Assembly: GCF_029626225.1 (NCBI RefSeq)
Contig: NZ_JARUBP010000001.1
Span: 310,001 to 374,000, forward strand
Origin: Asanoa sp. WMMD1127
GTDB taxonomy: Bacteria; Actinomycetota; Actinomycetes; Mycobacteriales; Micromonosporaceae
Length of the DNA: 64,000 nt
Direction of reading: 5' to 3'
The notes beneath the pieces are model-generated. The model saw only the letters and a list, made by a program, of their open reading frames with translations, did not search any database and had not been told where the DNA came from. This document shows positions 16,303 to 23,643 of this stretch, piece by piece. The position numbers and the translations under genes were made by a program. The first letter of the stretch is position 1; each line of letters starts with the position of its first letter.

Positions 16303-16769
16303 CGGAACGCCTGAACCCCGGCGACGAGGCACCGAACTTCACCCTGCCCACCGACACCGGCGACACGGTCACGCTGGCCGACCTGCGCGGCCGCAAGGTG
16401 GTGCTCTACGCGTACCCGGCGGCGATGACCCCCGGCTGCACCAAGCAGGCCTGCGACTTCCGCGACTCGCTGGCGTCCCTGCAGGCGGCGGGCTACGAGG
16501 TCATCGGCATCTCCCCCGACAAGCCGGCGAAACTGGCCAAGTTCCGCGAACGCGACGCGCTGACCTTCCCGCTCCTCTCCGACGAGGACAAGAAGGTGCT
16601 GACGGCGTACGGGGCCTGGGGCGAGAAGCAGTCCTACGGCCGCACCATCACCGGCGTCATCCGCTCGACGTTCGTGATCGACGAAAAGGGCCGCATCGAC
16701 CGCGCCCTCTACAACGTCAAGGCCACGGGCCACGTCGCCAAGCTGCGGCGGGACCTGGGCCTCGACTAG
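16299..16769 (+). CDS. bcp: Thioredoxin-dependent peroxiredoxin (Bcp/PrxQ type)
   Basis: 156 residues. The peroxidatic cysteine C47 and resolving cysteine C52 lie in AMTPGCTKQACDFRDS, five residues apart as in the PrxQ/Bcp subgroup. VIGISPDKPAKLAKF and TFPLLSDEDKKVLTAYGAW are family hallmarks. The enzyme reduces H2O2 and organic peroxides with thioredoxin in the cytoplasm. The start overlaps the previous stop (ATGA), but a TAGAGT box at 16286-16291 lies 7 nt before the ATG, so it may also have its own leaderless transcript. Confidence 0.93.
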   Translation: MTERLNPGDEAPNFTLPTDTGDTVTLADLRGRKVVLYAYPAAMTPGCTKQACDFRDSLASLQAAGYEVIGISPDKPAKLAKFRERDALTFPLLSDEDKKVLTAYGAWGEKQSYGRTITGVIRSTFVIDEKGRIDRALYNVKATGHVAKLRRDLGLD

Positions 16770-16822
16770 CCGGCCGTACGCACGTACGCCAGAATGTCGA
16801 AGGCCTGTGCGCTTGGCTTTCG

Positions 16823-16897
16823 GGGGTCGTAGCCCAATTGGCAGGAGGCAAACGGTTTAGGTCCGTTCCAGTGCGGGTTCGAGTCCCGCCGACCCCA
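16823..16897 (+). tRNA. Class I tRNA with UAG anticodon (would read CUA); not a normal tRNA-Leu
   Basis: A complete 75-nt cloverleaf. The acceptor is GGGGTCG/CGACCCC with A73, the D arm is a 3-bp GCC/GGC stem with CAATTGGCAGGA, and the anticodon stem AACGG/CCGTT encloses TTTAGGT. The T arm is GCGGG-TTCGAGT-CCCGC. The anticodon is TAG with G37, as in leucine tRNAs. However, the variable loop is only 5 nt (CCAGT), whereas bacterial tRNA-Leu has a long variable arm. A second, slightly diverged copy is at 54607-54681. The charging amino acid is uncertain. Confidence 0.8.
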
Positions 16898-16953
16898 CAA
16901 ATCCCTGCCCAGACCCTGTCCGCTGGCGCGGCCAGGGTCTGGGTGGGGATTTG
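16898..16953 (+). terminator. Long hairpin terminator after the UAG tRNA
   Basis: 21-nt arms (16898-16918 and 16933-16953) pair with two internal mismatches around a 14-nt loop directly behind the tRNA. A run of consecutive T residues is lacking, but the stem is strong enough to end transcription or guide 3' processing. Confidence 0.65.
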
Positions 16954-17507
16954 TCATTCCTGTTCCGGGGGCGACCCCCGGAGGCCCCACGGTGTGGTGG
17001 GCGCTGGCCGCGGTATGCGAGGTCGGACCCAACGTTGCCGTTGGGTCCGAGCTCGCCGGCTCGGCGTCCCTGGCTTCCGCTTCAAAACCCGCCGCGGCGC
17101 TCGGTGGGGCACCGCCACGTCGCCGCCATGATGATCTGGTCCGAACCGGCGGATCCCCGGTCGGTTGCGACGGGTGCGCAGGTTCGAATCCTGCCAGGGG
17201 TACCGCCCACAACTGCGCACGATTCCTCGCACTAGAACGAGCAGCGCTCGAACTGAGGGCAGCAAACGCTAGCTGGGCAACCGCCAGGCCGCGCTGACGA
17301 TCGCCAGGTCAGCGTCGACCGAATGCCGAGCACCGTTGTGGTACGTCAATGACAACCGCGGCGCCGGCGGCGCGCTTTCGGTTGGCAACTTAGGTGTCGC
17401 GTCGCTCGTCCTGCGCTGCTTCGGCCAGGTCGGCCTGGGCCACGGCGCGATGTCTGGCCGCTTGCTGGCGGTGATGGTTCGCATCGGTGCCGCCGTGGTC
17501 GGCTAGC
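16954..17507. other. Gene-poor interval with an orphan tRNA 3' end
   Basis: No convincing coding region is seen. Several short frames here translate to GFEP- or QDSNLR-like peptides, the usual artefact of reading through tRNA T arms. The only structured element is the tRNA-like 3' segment near 17178-17204. The remainder shows no promoter, RBS or recognisable homology. Confidence 0.5.
17178..17204 (+). repeat. Orphan tRNA 3' half (T arm plus acceptor strand), possible att remnant
   Basis: GCAGG-TTCGAAT-CCTGC forms a perfect T arm, followed by CAGGGGT, then A and CC. No matching 5' acceptor strand (ACCCCTG) or D/anticodon arm lies in the preceding 100 bp. Isolated tRNA 3' ends are typical footprints of integrative elements that use tRNA genes as attachment sites; no integrase is present in the window. 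Confidence 0.5.
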
Positions 17508-17879
17508 TCACCTATCGGTTGCCGATGCCGGGCGGGGCTTGCCCGATGCCTGTGCCGGCCAGGCGGTGAGCATGGCGCCTTCGCCTAAGAGCTCCGCCAC
17601 GCCGGTGATATCCAGGACACGGGCGACCGAACCGGTTGCGCCGTTCAGTCGCACGGAGCCGCCCGCCTCTTGGCACCGCTTCGCGGCGGTCAGCAGTGTG
17701 GCGATCCCACGGGAGTCGCAGAAGTCCAGTTCCTGAAGATCGATGATCAGGTTGGTACGGCCCAGTTCCCGCTGTTCGTCCAGACAGGTGGCAAGCTGCG
17801 GGGCGGTATCCATGTCGAGTTCACCGGCCACCAGCACGACAGCGCCGCGTGCCGTTGGTGTCACCGTGGTCGTCAGCAC
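17508..17879 (-). CDS. STAS-domain anti-sigma factor antagonist
   Basis: 123 residues from a GTG with AGGAG 7 nt upstream. The fold is RsbV/SpoIIAA-like: VVLVAGELDMDTAPQL, NLIIDLQELDFCDSRGIATLL and VARVLDITGVAELL. S56 in DSRG is the site normally phosphorylated by a GHKL kinase. It lies 61 bp downstream of such a kinase gene on the same strand, so the two should form a partner switch. It differs from the second STAS protein (at 19981) at the phospho-site, with DSRG versus DSSA. Confidence 0.9.
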   Translation of the reverse strand: MLTTTVTPTARGAVVLVAGELDMDTAPQLATCLDEQRELGRTNLIIDLQELDFCDSRGIATLLTAAKRCQEAGGSVRLNGATGSVARVLDITGVAELLGEGAMLTAWPAQASGKPRPASATDR

Positions 17880-17940
17880 CGGGTGGCTCCTGACTGGATC
17901 GGCGAGGTGACGTGCCTGTGATGCCGGCGCCGTGAGCCGA

Positions 17941-18381
17941 TCACGTGTTGCCTCCCGACTCGAGCGAGCCGTAGATATTGATCGTAGTCCCGTCAGGCCC
18001 GCTTGCGATGGTCAAGTGGTCACTCGTCTGCTGGGCCAGCCACAACCCCATCCCGCCGGTCGCCGCGGGCTGTGGCCGATGCTCGCGATGAAGGTGAGGC
18101 GTGGGATCGAACCCAGGTCCGTGGTCGATGACCTGGCACACGAGGTCCCCGTTTCGCCACAAGCGGAGCTTCCCGGTCCCGCCGCCGTGCCGCACGACGT
18201 TGGTCATGATCTCGTTGACCGCGGTGATGAAGTCGTCGAGTGTCTCGCCGTCCAACCGGCTCCGCGCCGCGGACGCTCGCACCTCGTGCCGCACAGCGCT
18301 GCAGGAATTGCCGTCGAAGGTGGCCGATAGCAACAGGGAGTAGCCGTCGCTTGACGTCCCCGCTCGGTTCACCCCCGCCAC
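17941..18381 (-). CDS. GHKL-type serine kinase / anti-sigma regulator (RsbW-like)
   Basis: 146 residues from the GTG at 18381, preceded at 5 nt by GAGGGG. HATPase_c_2 motifs are the N box TAVNEIMTNVVRHG, the G1 box VIDHGPGFDP and the G2 box TGGMGLWLAQQ. This is the compact RsbW/SpoIIAB kinase fold without a transmitter domain. It would phosphorylate the STAS partner encoded downstream, or sequester a sigma factor or other target. A degenerate relative lies at about 20515-20625. An internal GTG at 18372 is an alternative start. Confidence 0.88.
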   Translation of the reverse strand: MAGVNRAGTSSDGYSLLLSATFDGNSCSAVRHEVRASAARSRLDGETLDDFITAVNEIMTNVVRHGGGTGKLRLWRNGDLVCQVIDHGPGFDPTPHLHREHRPQPAATGGMGLWLAQQTSDHLTIASGPDGTTINIYGSLESGGNT

Positions 18382-18711
18382 GGGATCCCCTCTGCCCAAC
18401 AGAAGAACGCCTAAACGTTCCGGCCGGACGGATCCGACGGCTTCACCAGGAGAACACCCAGACCGGCGGCGCGCCACTTGCTTCTGCTGAGAAGCATCGG
18501 ACCCTGACGGCGAGTCCGATTTTGTCCATGGTGGACTCGGTGACCGGCGACGCATTCCTTAGTCGAGCAACGCGGATGATGGTCTGCCCGCTGATCCGCT
18601 CTGCCAGGTTGACAGCGACGAGGCGCATGGTCGCGGCCCAGCCAAGGTCCAAGCCGACGACGCCGCTGAGCTGAGCCGCGACGTGGGTAGGCGGTGATCG
18701 AGCGGGTTTCG
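18382..18711. other. Interval between divergent signalling genes
   Basis: This 330 bp holds no recognisable gene. A minus-strand frame at 18443-18652 (69 codons, with WAATMRLVAVNLAERISGQ) has reasonable composition but no Shine-Dalgarno and no known match. It could be the remnant of a larger gene, since sensible amino-acid sequence continues upstream of its first ATG. Confidence 0.3.
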
Positions 18712-18723
18712 TAGGCTGCGGTC

Positions 18724-19980
18724 GTGGAAGGCATTCGAACGCCGGTCTTGGCCGACTTGCTGACCGCGGCGGAGAACGCGTCGCCGGTCGAGGCGGTCGA
18801 GGCGGTCACGCGCGAGCTGGGTGCGGCGCTGGGCGCACGTGCCGTGTCGTTCTTGATCGCTGATCTGAGCGGGCGGGCGCTGGTGCGGCTGGCGCACGTG
18901 CCGCTCGACGGTGGCGACGCCGGCCGTCGCGACGGCGAAGAGGTCGCCACCGTGCTGCCGTTCGACGGCGGTCCGGCCGAGCAGGCGCTGCGCACCCAGA
19001 CGGTGCAGGTCTTCGCCAGGCCGGGCCGGTGGACGGTGCTGGCGCCGGTGACCGACCGTGGTGAGGCCATCGGTTTGTTGGAGATGGACCTGCCGGACCA
19101 GCCGGAGCCGCGGGTGCTGGACGAGATCGCGCGTACGGCGCATGTGTTGGCGTTCGTCGTGATCGCCAACCGCCGGTACACCGATCTTTTCGAGTGGGGG
19201 CAGCGCACGACGCCGTTCACGTTGTCGGCGGAGATCCAGCGGCGCCTGCTGCCGGGTTCGTTCACGTGTGAGGCGAGCGCGTTCAGTCTGTCGGGCTGGC
19301 TGGAACCGGCTGCCAGCATCGGTGGGGACACCTTCGACTACAGCTTGGCCCGTGACGTGCTGCACTTCAGCGTCACCGACGCGATGGGGCACGGCGTGAC
19401 CAGCGCGCTGACCGCCACCCTCGGGGTCGGCAGTCTGCGCAACAGCCGCCGCCGGTCGGCCGGTCTTGTCGAGCAGGCCGACGCCGCCAACGCCGCGGTG
19501 TCCCAGAACGCTCCCGTGCCAGGCGCCTACATGACAGCCGTGCTGGGCCGTGTCGATCTGCGTACCGGAGTGTGCGCGCTGCTCAACGCAGGCCATCTGC
19601 CACCGCTGCTCGTACGCGCCGGCGCAACCGAGTCGCTCGCACTTCCGGGAAACTTCCCTCTGGGTATGTTCGCCCGGGCCGAGTTTCAAGCCGGCGCCTT
19701 CACGCTGCGACGGGGAGACAGGTTGGTGGTGATGACCGACGGCGTGCGGGAGCGGAGCGCCGCCAGCCTGGACCTGACCGTGCTGTTGCAGACGATCGCT
19801 GGGTTGCACCCGCGGGAGGCGGTGCGTGCGTTGGCCGATGCGGTGCTCAAGGTCAGTGGAGGGACGCTGTCGGATGACGCCACCCTGCTGATCCTCGACT
19901 GGCACGGCGGTCACAGCGAGGAGCGGGTCAGCAGCAGCGGCGCCGACCAGGCGCGGGCCAGCGCCGCCTGGTCCGACTGA
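18724..19980 (+). CDS. GAF-like/SpoIIE PP2C-family serine phosphatase
   Basis: 418 residues. The N-terminal 170 residues resemble a GAF sensor (VTRELGAALGARAVSFLIADL), and the C-terminal 220 are a SpoIIE/RsbU PP2C phosphatase. Its metal-binding acidic motifs are ASIGGDTFDYSL, FSVTDAMGHGVTSAL, LVVMTDGVRERS and LSDDATLLIL. It should dephosphorylate a STAS protein, most likely one of its two neighbours, and so free the partner held by the kinase. The GTG start lies 6 nt after TAGGCT (18712-18717), indicating leaderless expression. Its stop abuts the stop of the convergent STAS gene with no intergenic base. Confidence 0.9.
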   Translation: MEGIRTPVLADLLTAAENASPVEAVEAVTRELGAALGARAVSFLIADLSGRALVRLAHVPLDGGDAGRRDGEEVATVLPFDGGPAEQALRTQTVQVFARPGRWTVLAPVTDRGEAIGLLEMDLPDQPEPRVLDEIARTAHVLAFVVIANRRYTDLFEWGQRTTPFTLSAEIQRRLLPGSFTCEASAFSLSGWLEPAASIGGDTFDYSLARDVLHFSVTDAMGHGVTSALTATLGVGSLRNSRRRSAGLVEQADAANAAVSQNAPVPGAYMTAVLGRVDLRTGVCALLNAGHLPPLLVRAGATESLALPGNFPLGMFARAEFQAGAFTLRRGDRLVVMTDGVRERSAASLDLTVLLQTIAGLHPREAVRALADAVLKVSGGTLSDDATLLILDWHGGHSEERVSSSGADQARASAAWSD

Positions 19981-20343
19981 CTACCCTCTCGCGCTCTCCG
20001 CAGGGGGCACATCAGCTTCCGCGGCCTCGGCGGTGTCGTAGATATCGATCACCGAATCGAGCGACGTGATCTTGAGGACGGTCGCGACTTGGCGTTGGAC
20101 GGCGGCGAGGGACAACCGGCCGCCGACATCCCGCAACGCTGTGAAAGTCAGAACGATGTCGCCCAGCGCGCTGGAGTCCATGAACGGGACGCCACCCAGG
20201 TCCACGACGACCTCGCGGTCACCCGCGTCGACCAGGCGCTGCAGTTCCGCGCGCAACTGCGGGGTCGTATCCATGTCGAGTTCGCCCCGCACCTCGACCA
20301 CGACGTGGCGCGGCGCCCGTCGCGTCGACACCAGCAAGTCCAC
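19981..20343 (-). CDS. STAS-domain anti-sigma factor antagonist (second copy)
   Basis: 120 residues. HVVVEVRGELDMDTTPQLRAEL, VVVDLGGVPFMDSSALGDIVL and VLKITSLDSVIDIY match RsbV/SpoIIAA. S57 or S58 in MDSSAL is the phospho-acceptor position. It is encoded convergently with the phosphatase. A broken RsbW-like kinase remnant lies immediately upstream on the same strand, suggesting this STAS protein once had its own kinase and now depends on the one at 17941 or elsewhere. Confidence 0.9.
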   Translation of the reverse strand: MDLLVSTRRAPRHVVVEVRGELDMDTTPQLRAELQRLVDAGDREVVVDLGGVPFMDSSALGDIVLTFTALRDVGGRLSLAAVQRQVATVLKITSLDSVIDIYDTAEAAEADVPPAESARG

Positions 20344-20514
20344 GACGCCTCCCCTCCGCTTTATCCGTGCCTACCCAAGGCGCTGGGCGGCCCAAACGTT
20401 CCCCAGGAAGGCACACCGCATGCCCGCTGACCGCCTCGCGTCGAGATTCGGGCGGTCCACGGGCGGGTGGGCGGACGAGCGAGCCTGGTCGCAGGCCAGG
20501 GGTCGGCGGCTGGG

Positions 20515-20625
20515 AGGCCCAAGGTCGAAGCCGGATCCGTGGTCGATGATCTGGCAGTGGAGGTCGGCGGACAGCCATAGGCGGAGGTGACCGAACCCAC
20601 CGCCTTCACTGGCGGTCCCCGTCAT
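20515..20625 (-). pseudogene. Degenerate fragment of an RsbW-like kinase
   Basis: A short stretch translates to GHLRLWLSADLHCQIIDHGSGFD, which aligns with KLRLWRNGDLVCQVIDHGPGFD of the intact kinase at 17941-18381. The N-box region before it and the G2 box after it are missing: downstream sequence becomes unrelated within a few codons. This is a remnant of the ATP-binding core, located just upstream of a STAS gene in the usual kinase-STAS order. Confidence 0.65.
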
Positions 20626-20666
20626 CCGAGGTAGGAGCCCGGCTGCAACGGGCCACGAGTAGACGG

Positions 20667-21971
20667 CTAACCGCTTCTCGCGGCCTTTCGAGGCGCCGTC
20701 TTCTTGGCCGCCTTGGTCGCGGTCCTGGTCGACTTTCGAGGCGCCGTCTTGGCCGCGGTTCTGGTCGACTCTCGGGCCGCCGTCTTCTTCGCCGCCTTGG
20801 CCGCGGTCCTGGTCGACTCTCGGGCCGCCGTCTTCTTCGCCGCCTTGGCCGCGGTCCTGGTCGACTCGCGAGCCGCCGTCTCCTTCGCCGTCTTCTTCGC
20901 CACCTCGGCCGCGGTCCTGGTCGACTCTCGGGCCGCCGTCTTCTTCGCCACCTCGGCCGCGGTCCTGGTCGACTCTCGGGCCGCCGTCTTCTTCGCCACC
21001 TCGGTCGCGGTCCTGGTCGACTCTCGGGCCGCCGTCTCCTTCGCCGTCTTCTTTGCCACCTGGGTCGCGGTCTTCGCTGACTCTCGGGCCGCCGTCTTCT
21101 TCGCCACCTCGGTCGCGGTCCTGGCTGACTCTCGGGCCGCCGTCTTCTTCGCCACGTCGGTAGCGGTCCTCGCCGACTCTTGGGCCGCCGTCTCCCTCGC
21201 CGTCTCCTTCGCCACCTCGGTCGCGGTCCTGGCTGACTCCCGGGCCGCCGTCTCCTTCGCCACCTCGGTCGCAGTCCTGGCCGACTCCCGGGCCGCCGTC
21301 TCCTTCGCCACCTCGGTCGCAGTCCTGGCCGACTGCCGAGCCGCCGTCTCCCTCGCCACCTCGGTCGCAGTCCTCGCCGACTCCCGGGCCGCCGTCTCCT
21401 TCGCCACCTCAGCAGCGGTCCTCGCCGACTCCCGAGCCGCCGTCTCCTTCGCCACCTCAGCAGCGGTCCTCGCCGACTCCCGAGCCGCCGTCTCCTTCGC
21501 CACCTCGGTAGCCGTCCTGGCTGACTCCCGAGCCGCCGTCTCTCTCGCCACCTCGGTCGCGGTCCTGGTCAGCTCCCGGGCCGCCGTCTCCCTCGCCACC
21601 TCGGTCGCAGCCCTGGCAGCCACCGTGGCTGGTTCCTCGGCGGGCGACTCGTCCTCCTCGGTCTGGTCGTCCCGAGCTGACTCGTTCCTGGCCTTCTCAC
21701 CCTTGGCCTGGCCGCCGCCTTCCGGATTGCCGTCGTCAGCGCGGTCGTCCTGGGAGCCCATCACGCCGTCGTCCGTAGCCGCGTTTTCCAGCGAGCCGCC
21801 CTCATCGATGGACTCCCTGCCACTGCGGGAACCGCCGTCGTCGCTGGAGGCGTAGTCGCTGGAGGCGTAGTCGGTGAGTCTGTCCGTGAGCGCGCCCGCG
21901 AAGTCCCGCAGGCCCGCGACCAACTTGCCGCCGATTGAACCGTTTCCGTTACCGTTCGTACCCTGGCTCAC
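20667..21971 (-). CDS. Highly repetitive LEA/histone H1-like protein with an acidic head and basic tail
   Basis: 434 residues from the GTG at 21971. Residues 1-110 are Gly/Asn- then Asp/Glu-rich (MSQGTNGNGNGSIGGK, DDQTEEDESPAEEP). From about 115 on, a 16-residue unit of the form TATEVAKETAARESAR is repeated roughly 18 times, with a few short insertions. Early copies carry KE or RE and later copies KK. The last 60 residues are strongly basic (RTAAKAAKKTA, KKTAPRKAARSG). Composition (Ala, Thr, Lys, Glu, Arg; no aromatics in the repeats) resembles group 3 LEA proteins and bacterial H1-like proteins. DNA binding by the tail and a desiccation or stress role are inference. Confidence 0.7.
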   Translation of the reverse strand: MSQGTNGNGNGSIGGKLVAGLRDFAGALTDRLTDYASSDYASSDDGGSRSGRESIDEGGSLENAATDDGVMGSQDDRADDGNPEGGGQAKGEKARNESARDDQTEEDESPAEEPATVAARAATEVARETAARELTRTATEVARETAARESARTATEVAKETAARESARTAAEVAKETAARESARTAAEVAKETAARESARTATEVARETAARQSARTATEVAKETAARESARTATEVAKETAARESARTATEVAKETARETAAQESARTATDVAKKTAARESARTATEVAKKTAARESAKTATQVAKKTAKETAARESTRTATEVAKKTAARESTRTAAEVAKKTAARESTRTAAEVAKKTAKETAARESTRTAAKAAKKTAARESTRTAAKAAKKTAARESTRTAAKTAPRKSTRTATKAAKKTAPRKAARSG

Positions 21972-22096
21972 CTGTCGTCCCCTCCGGAACCCCGCATCGA
22001 CGCCGCCCGTTCGGTGAGGCGGTCGCCGATCCTGCCGGCGGAGCGCGCGAAGGCGCCGACCGCGGCAGACTTGCCAGCGCGGCCGAGCTTGCTCAC
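21968..22096 (-). CDS. 42-residue basic small protein coupled to the repeat protein
   Basis: GTG start at 22096 with GAGG 4 nt upstream. The peptide begins MSKLGRAGKSAAVGAFARSA and ends RGSGGDDR. Its TGA overlaps the GTG of the repeat protein (GTGA), so the two are probably translationally coupled. It is basic and could form one amphipathic helix. No family is recognised. Confidence rests on the overlap, the RBS and continuous codon bias. Confidence 0.5.
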   Translation of the reverse strand: MSKLGRAGKSAAVGAFARSAGRIGDRLTERAASMRGSGGDDR

Positions 22097-22460
22097 AAGG
22101 CCTCGGCGCGACGCCGATGAGTGGTCGCCCCGACGGTTGCTGGGGCTTTTCGCGCTGGCCGCGCGGCCATTCGACCGAGCATGAGCGTGGCGCGAAGCCG
22201 GTGCTGCCTTCCGGGCACCCCACGGTTACCGCCAGCGCTGTGCCCCACCAAGATTCATGACACACTTCCGCCCCTGGTGGGGACCGCAATGGCCGCGTAC
22301 CCGCGGTCGGCGCAGCGAAACGCGGCTTACGTCACGAAGAGAAGGTTTGGCCGGTTCCAGCGTGATGCTGACGCTCGCCGAGTACGTGCCCGCGGTCTTC
22401 GGTCCCGGCAACTAGGTCTACTCGGTTCAGCCGAAACGGCGGGCCTCAGCTCGCCGCGCT
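22097..22460. other. Non-coding interval upstream of the small protein operon
   Basis: About 360 bp with no frame showing recognisable protein sequence. It should contain the promoter of the minus-strand 42-aa/repeat-protein operon and the 3' end region of the hydrolase gene is just beyond. I see no clear -10/-35 or terminator. Confidence 0.4.
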
Positions 22461-23324
22461 TTATCTGACGTACGAGGCAAGCACAGACATGACCTCGCCG
22501 CCGCGGTCGAGGCCGACATTGTGCCCCGACGAGTCGCTGATGTGCAGGGTGGCGTTCGGTAGTTCGCGCGCCAGCCGACGGGCGAAGGCGATCGGCGCGT
22601 TGCGGTCACGGGCGCCGTGCCACAGATGCACGGGTGTAACCACCTCGCTGAGCGGAAACGTCCACGCGCGCTTGATCAGGGCGAGCTCCTGCACCGTGGC
22701 GCGGGTTCCCTGCCGCAACGCGTCAGCGACGGCCTCGAACTCGATGCGCGCGGCAGCGGCGTGCGCGGCATCCGGTGCGGCCGCCATCGCTTCGCGCAGG
22801 GCACGCTGGCGCCTCTTCGGGCTGAGCAGTTCCCGACGCATCGCTGCGACACGGAAAGTGTTGAGCGCAGGCACATTCCGGGCGAGCCAATTCATGACGC
22901 GGGCCTTCGCCGTCATGCCGACTCGCTCGGCCGGGCCCATCGGTCCCCCCGCGGCGATGAGCGCGACAACATCGACCCGGTCGGCGAGCTGACGCGCGGC
23001 GGCCAAGGTGAACGGGGCGCCGCCGGACTCCCCCGCCAGCGCGAACCGGTCCAGGCCGAGATGAGCGGCCAGCGCGAGAAGGTCGTCACTCCAGCCGGCG
23101 AGGCTGCGCTTCCGCTGGTGACCCGAGGCGCCGTAGCCGGGCTTGTCCGGGGAGATCCACCGCAGGCCGGCCGTCCGCGCGCTCTCGTCGTAGCAGGCTC
23201 CGCCGAGGCCCGATACCGGCGTCCCTGCCGTGTAAAGAACCGGGTATCCGTCCGGGTCCCCGAACTCATGCCAACTCAACGGCCTGCCGTCAGCAAGGGT
23301 CATGACGCCGGATGTCACGCACAC
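22461..23324 (-). CDS. Alpha/beta hydrolase
   Basis: 287 residues. The fold is shown by LADGRPLSWHEFGDPDGYPVLY, the GTPVSG oxyanion region, the nucleophile elbow ALAGESGGAPFTLA, the acid strand HLWHGARDRNAPIAFA and the histidine in ISDSSGHNVGLD. It is a relative of the proline iminopeptidase/haloperoxidase-like hydrolases and of the similar protein at 43485. The substrate is unknown. An ATG eight codons in (23303) is an alternative start closer to the conserved domain. Confidence 0.8.
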   Translation of the reverse strand: MCVTSGVMTLADGRPLSWHEFGDPDGYPVLYTAGTPVSGLGGACYDESARTAGLRWISPDKPGYGASGHQRKRSLAGWSDDLLALAAHLGLDRFALAGESGGAPFTLAAARQLADRVDVVALIAAGGPMGPAERVGMTAKARVMNWLARNVPALNTFRVAAMRRELLSPKRRQRALREAMAAAPDAAHAAAARIEFEAVADALRQGTRATVQELALIKRAWTFPLSEVVTPVHLWHGARDRNAPIAFARRLARELPNATLHISDSSGHNVGLDRGGEVMSVLASYVR

Positions 23325-23604
23325 ATCCTTACCGCGTGGGTCAATGTGAATGGCTGCAAATCAGATGATTAACCGCACCTAGGCGACCGACTGCCGGCAA
23401 ATCATGTCACCTAAACGGGGCTTTCGGCGAATTGCGCCAACTGAGGTGCATACGCTGCCCTGAGCGTTTCGTTGGCGGACGGCTGGTCACCCTGGCCGAC
23501 CGCCTGGCCGGCGGGACGCGGGCCTTGAACCTCAGAGGTGGCTGGCGCAGCCGCGAGCGATACCGGCGACGCGGCGGCGCAGCCCGTCCAGGGAGGTGTC
23601 CACA
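23325..23604. other. Intergenic region between divergent genes
   Basis: About 280 bp separates the hydrolase (minus) from the leader ORF and HTH gene (plus). Frames here are short and look like shadows. The first 90 bp after 23325 are relatively AT-rich and probably hold divergent promoters; no specific operator is evident. Confidence 0.35.
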
Positions 23605-23643
23605 GTGGCTGCCCTTGATCGCGCGAGAGAACGGGTGATGTGA
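23605..23643 (+). CDS. Possible 12-codon leader peptide ahead of the HTH gene
   Basis: GTG at 23605 has a strong GGGAGG eight nt upstream, better than the RBS of the following gene. It encodes MAALDRARERVM and then TGA, whose A begins the ATG at 23643 (TGATG overlap). This is the arrangement of a translationally coupled leader or attenuator. It could also be chance. Confidence 0.35.
   Translation: MAALDRARERVM

Noticed and set aside
16766-17265. Short frames encoding GFEPAH- and QDSNLR-containing peptides
   Set aside because: Such peptides arise from translating tRNA T arms (GGTTCGA). They overlap the UAG tRNA and the orphan tRNA 3' end.
20704-21855. Plus-strand frame of repeated SRAAVxFATS-like units and the possibility of a CRISPR array
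   Set aside because: The repeats are the antisense of a 48-bp coding repeat, contiguous and without unique spacers, and the minus-strand frame has an RBS-linked start.
20667-21971. Likeness of the basic tail to the histone H3 N-terminus (TARKS/APRK-like)
   Set aside because: The match is limited to short Ala/Lys/Arg/Thr stretches expected from composition; no histone fold is present.
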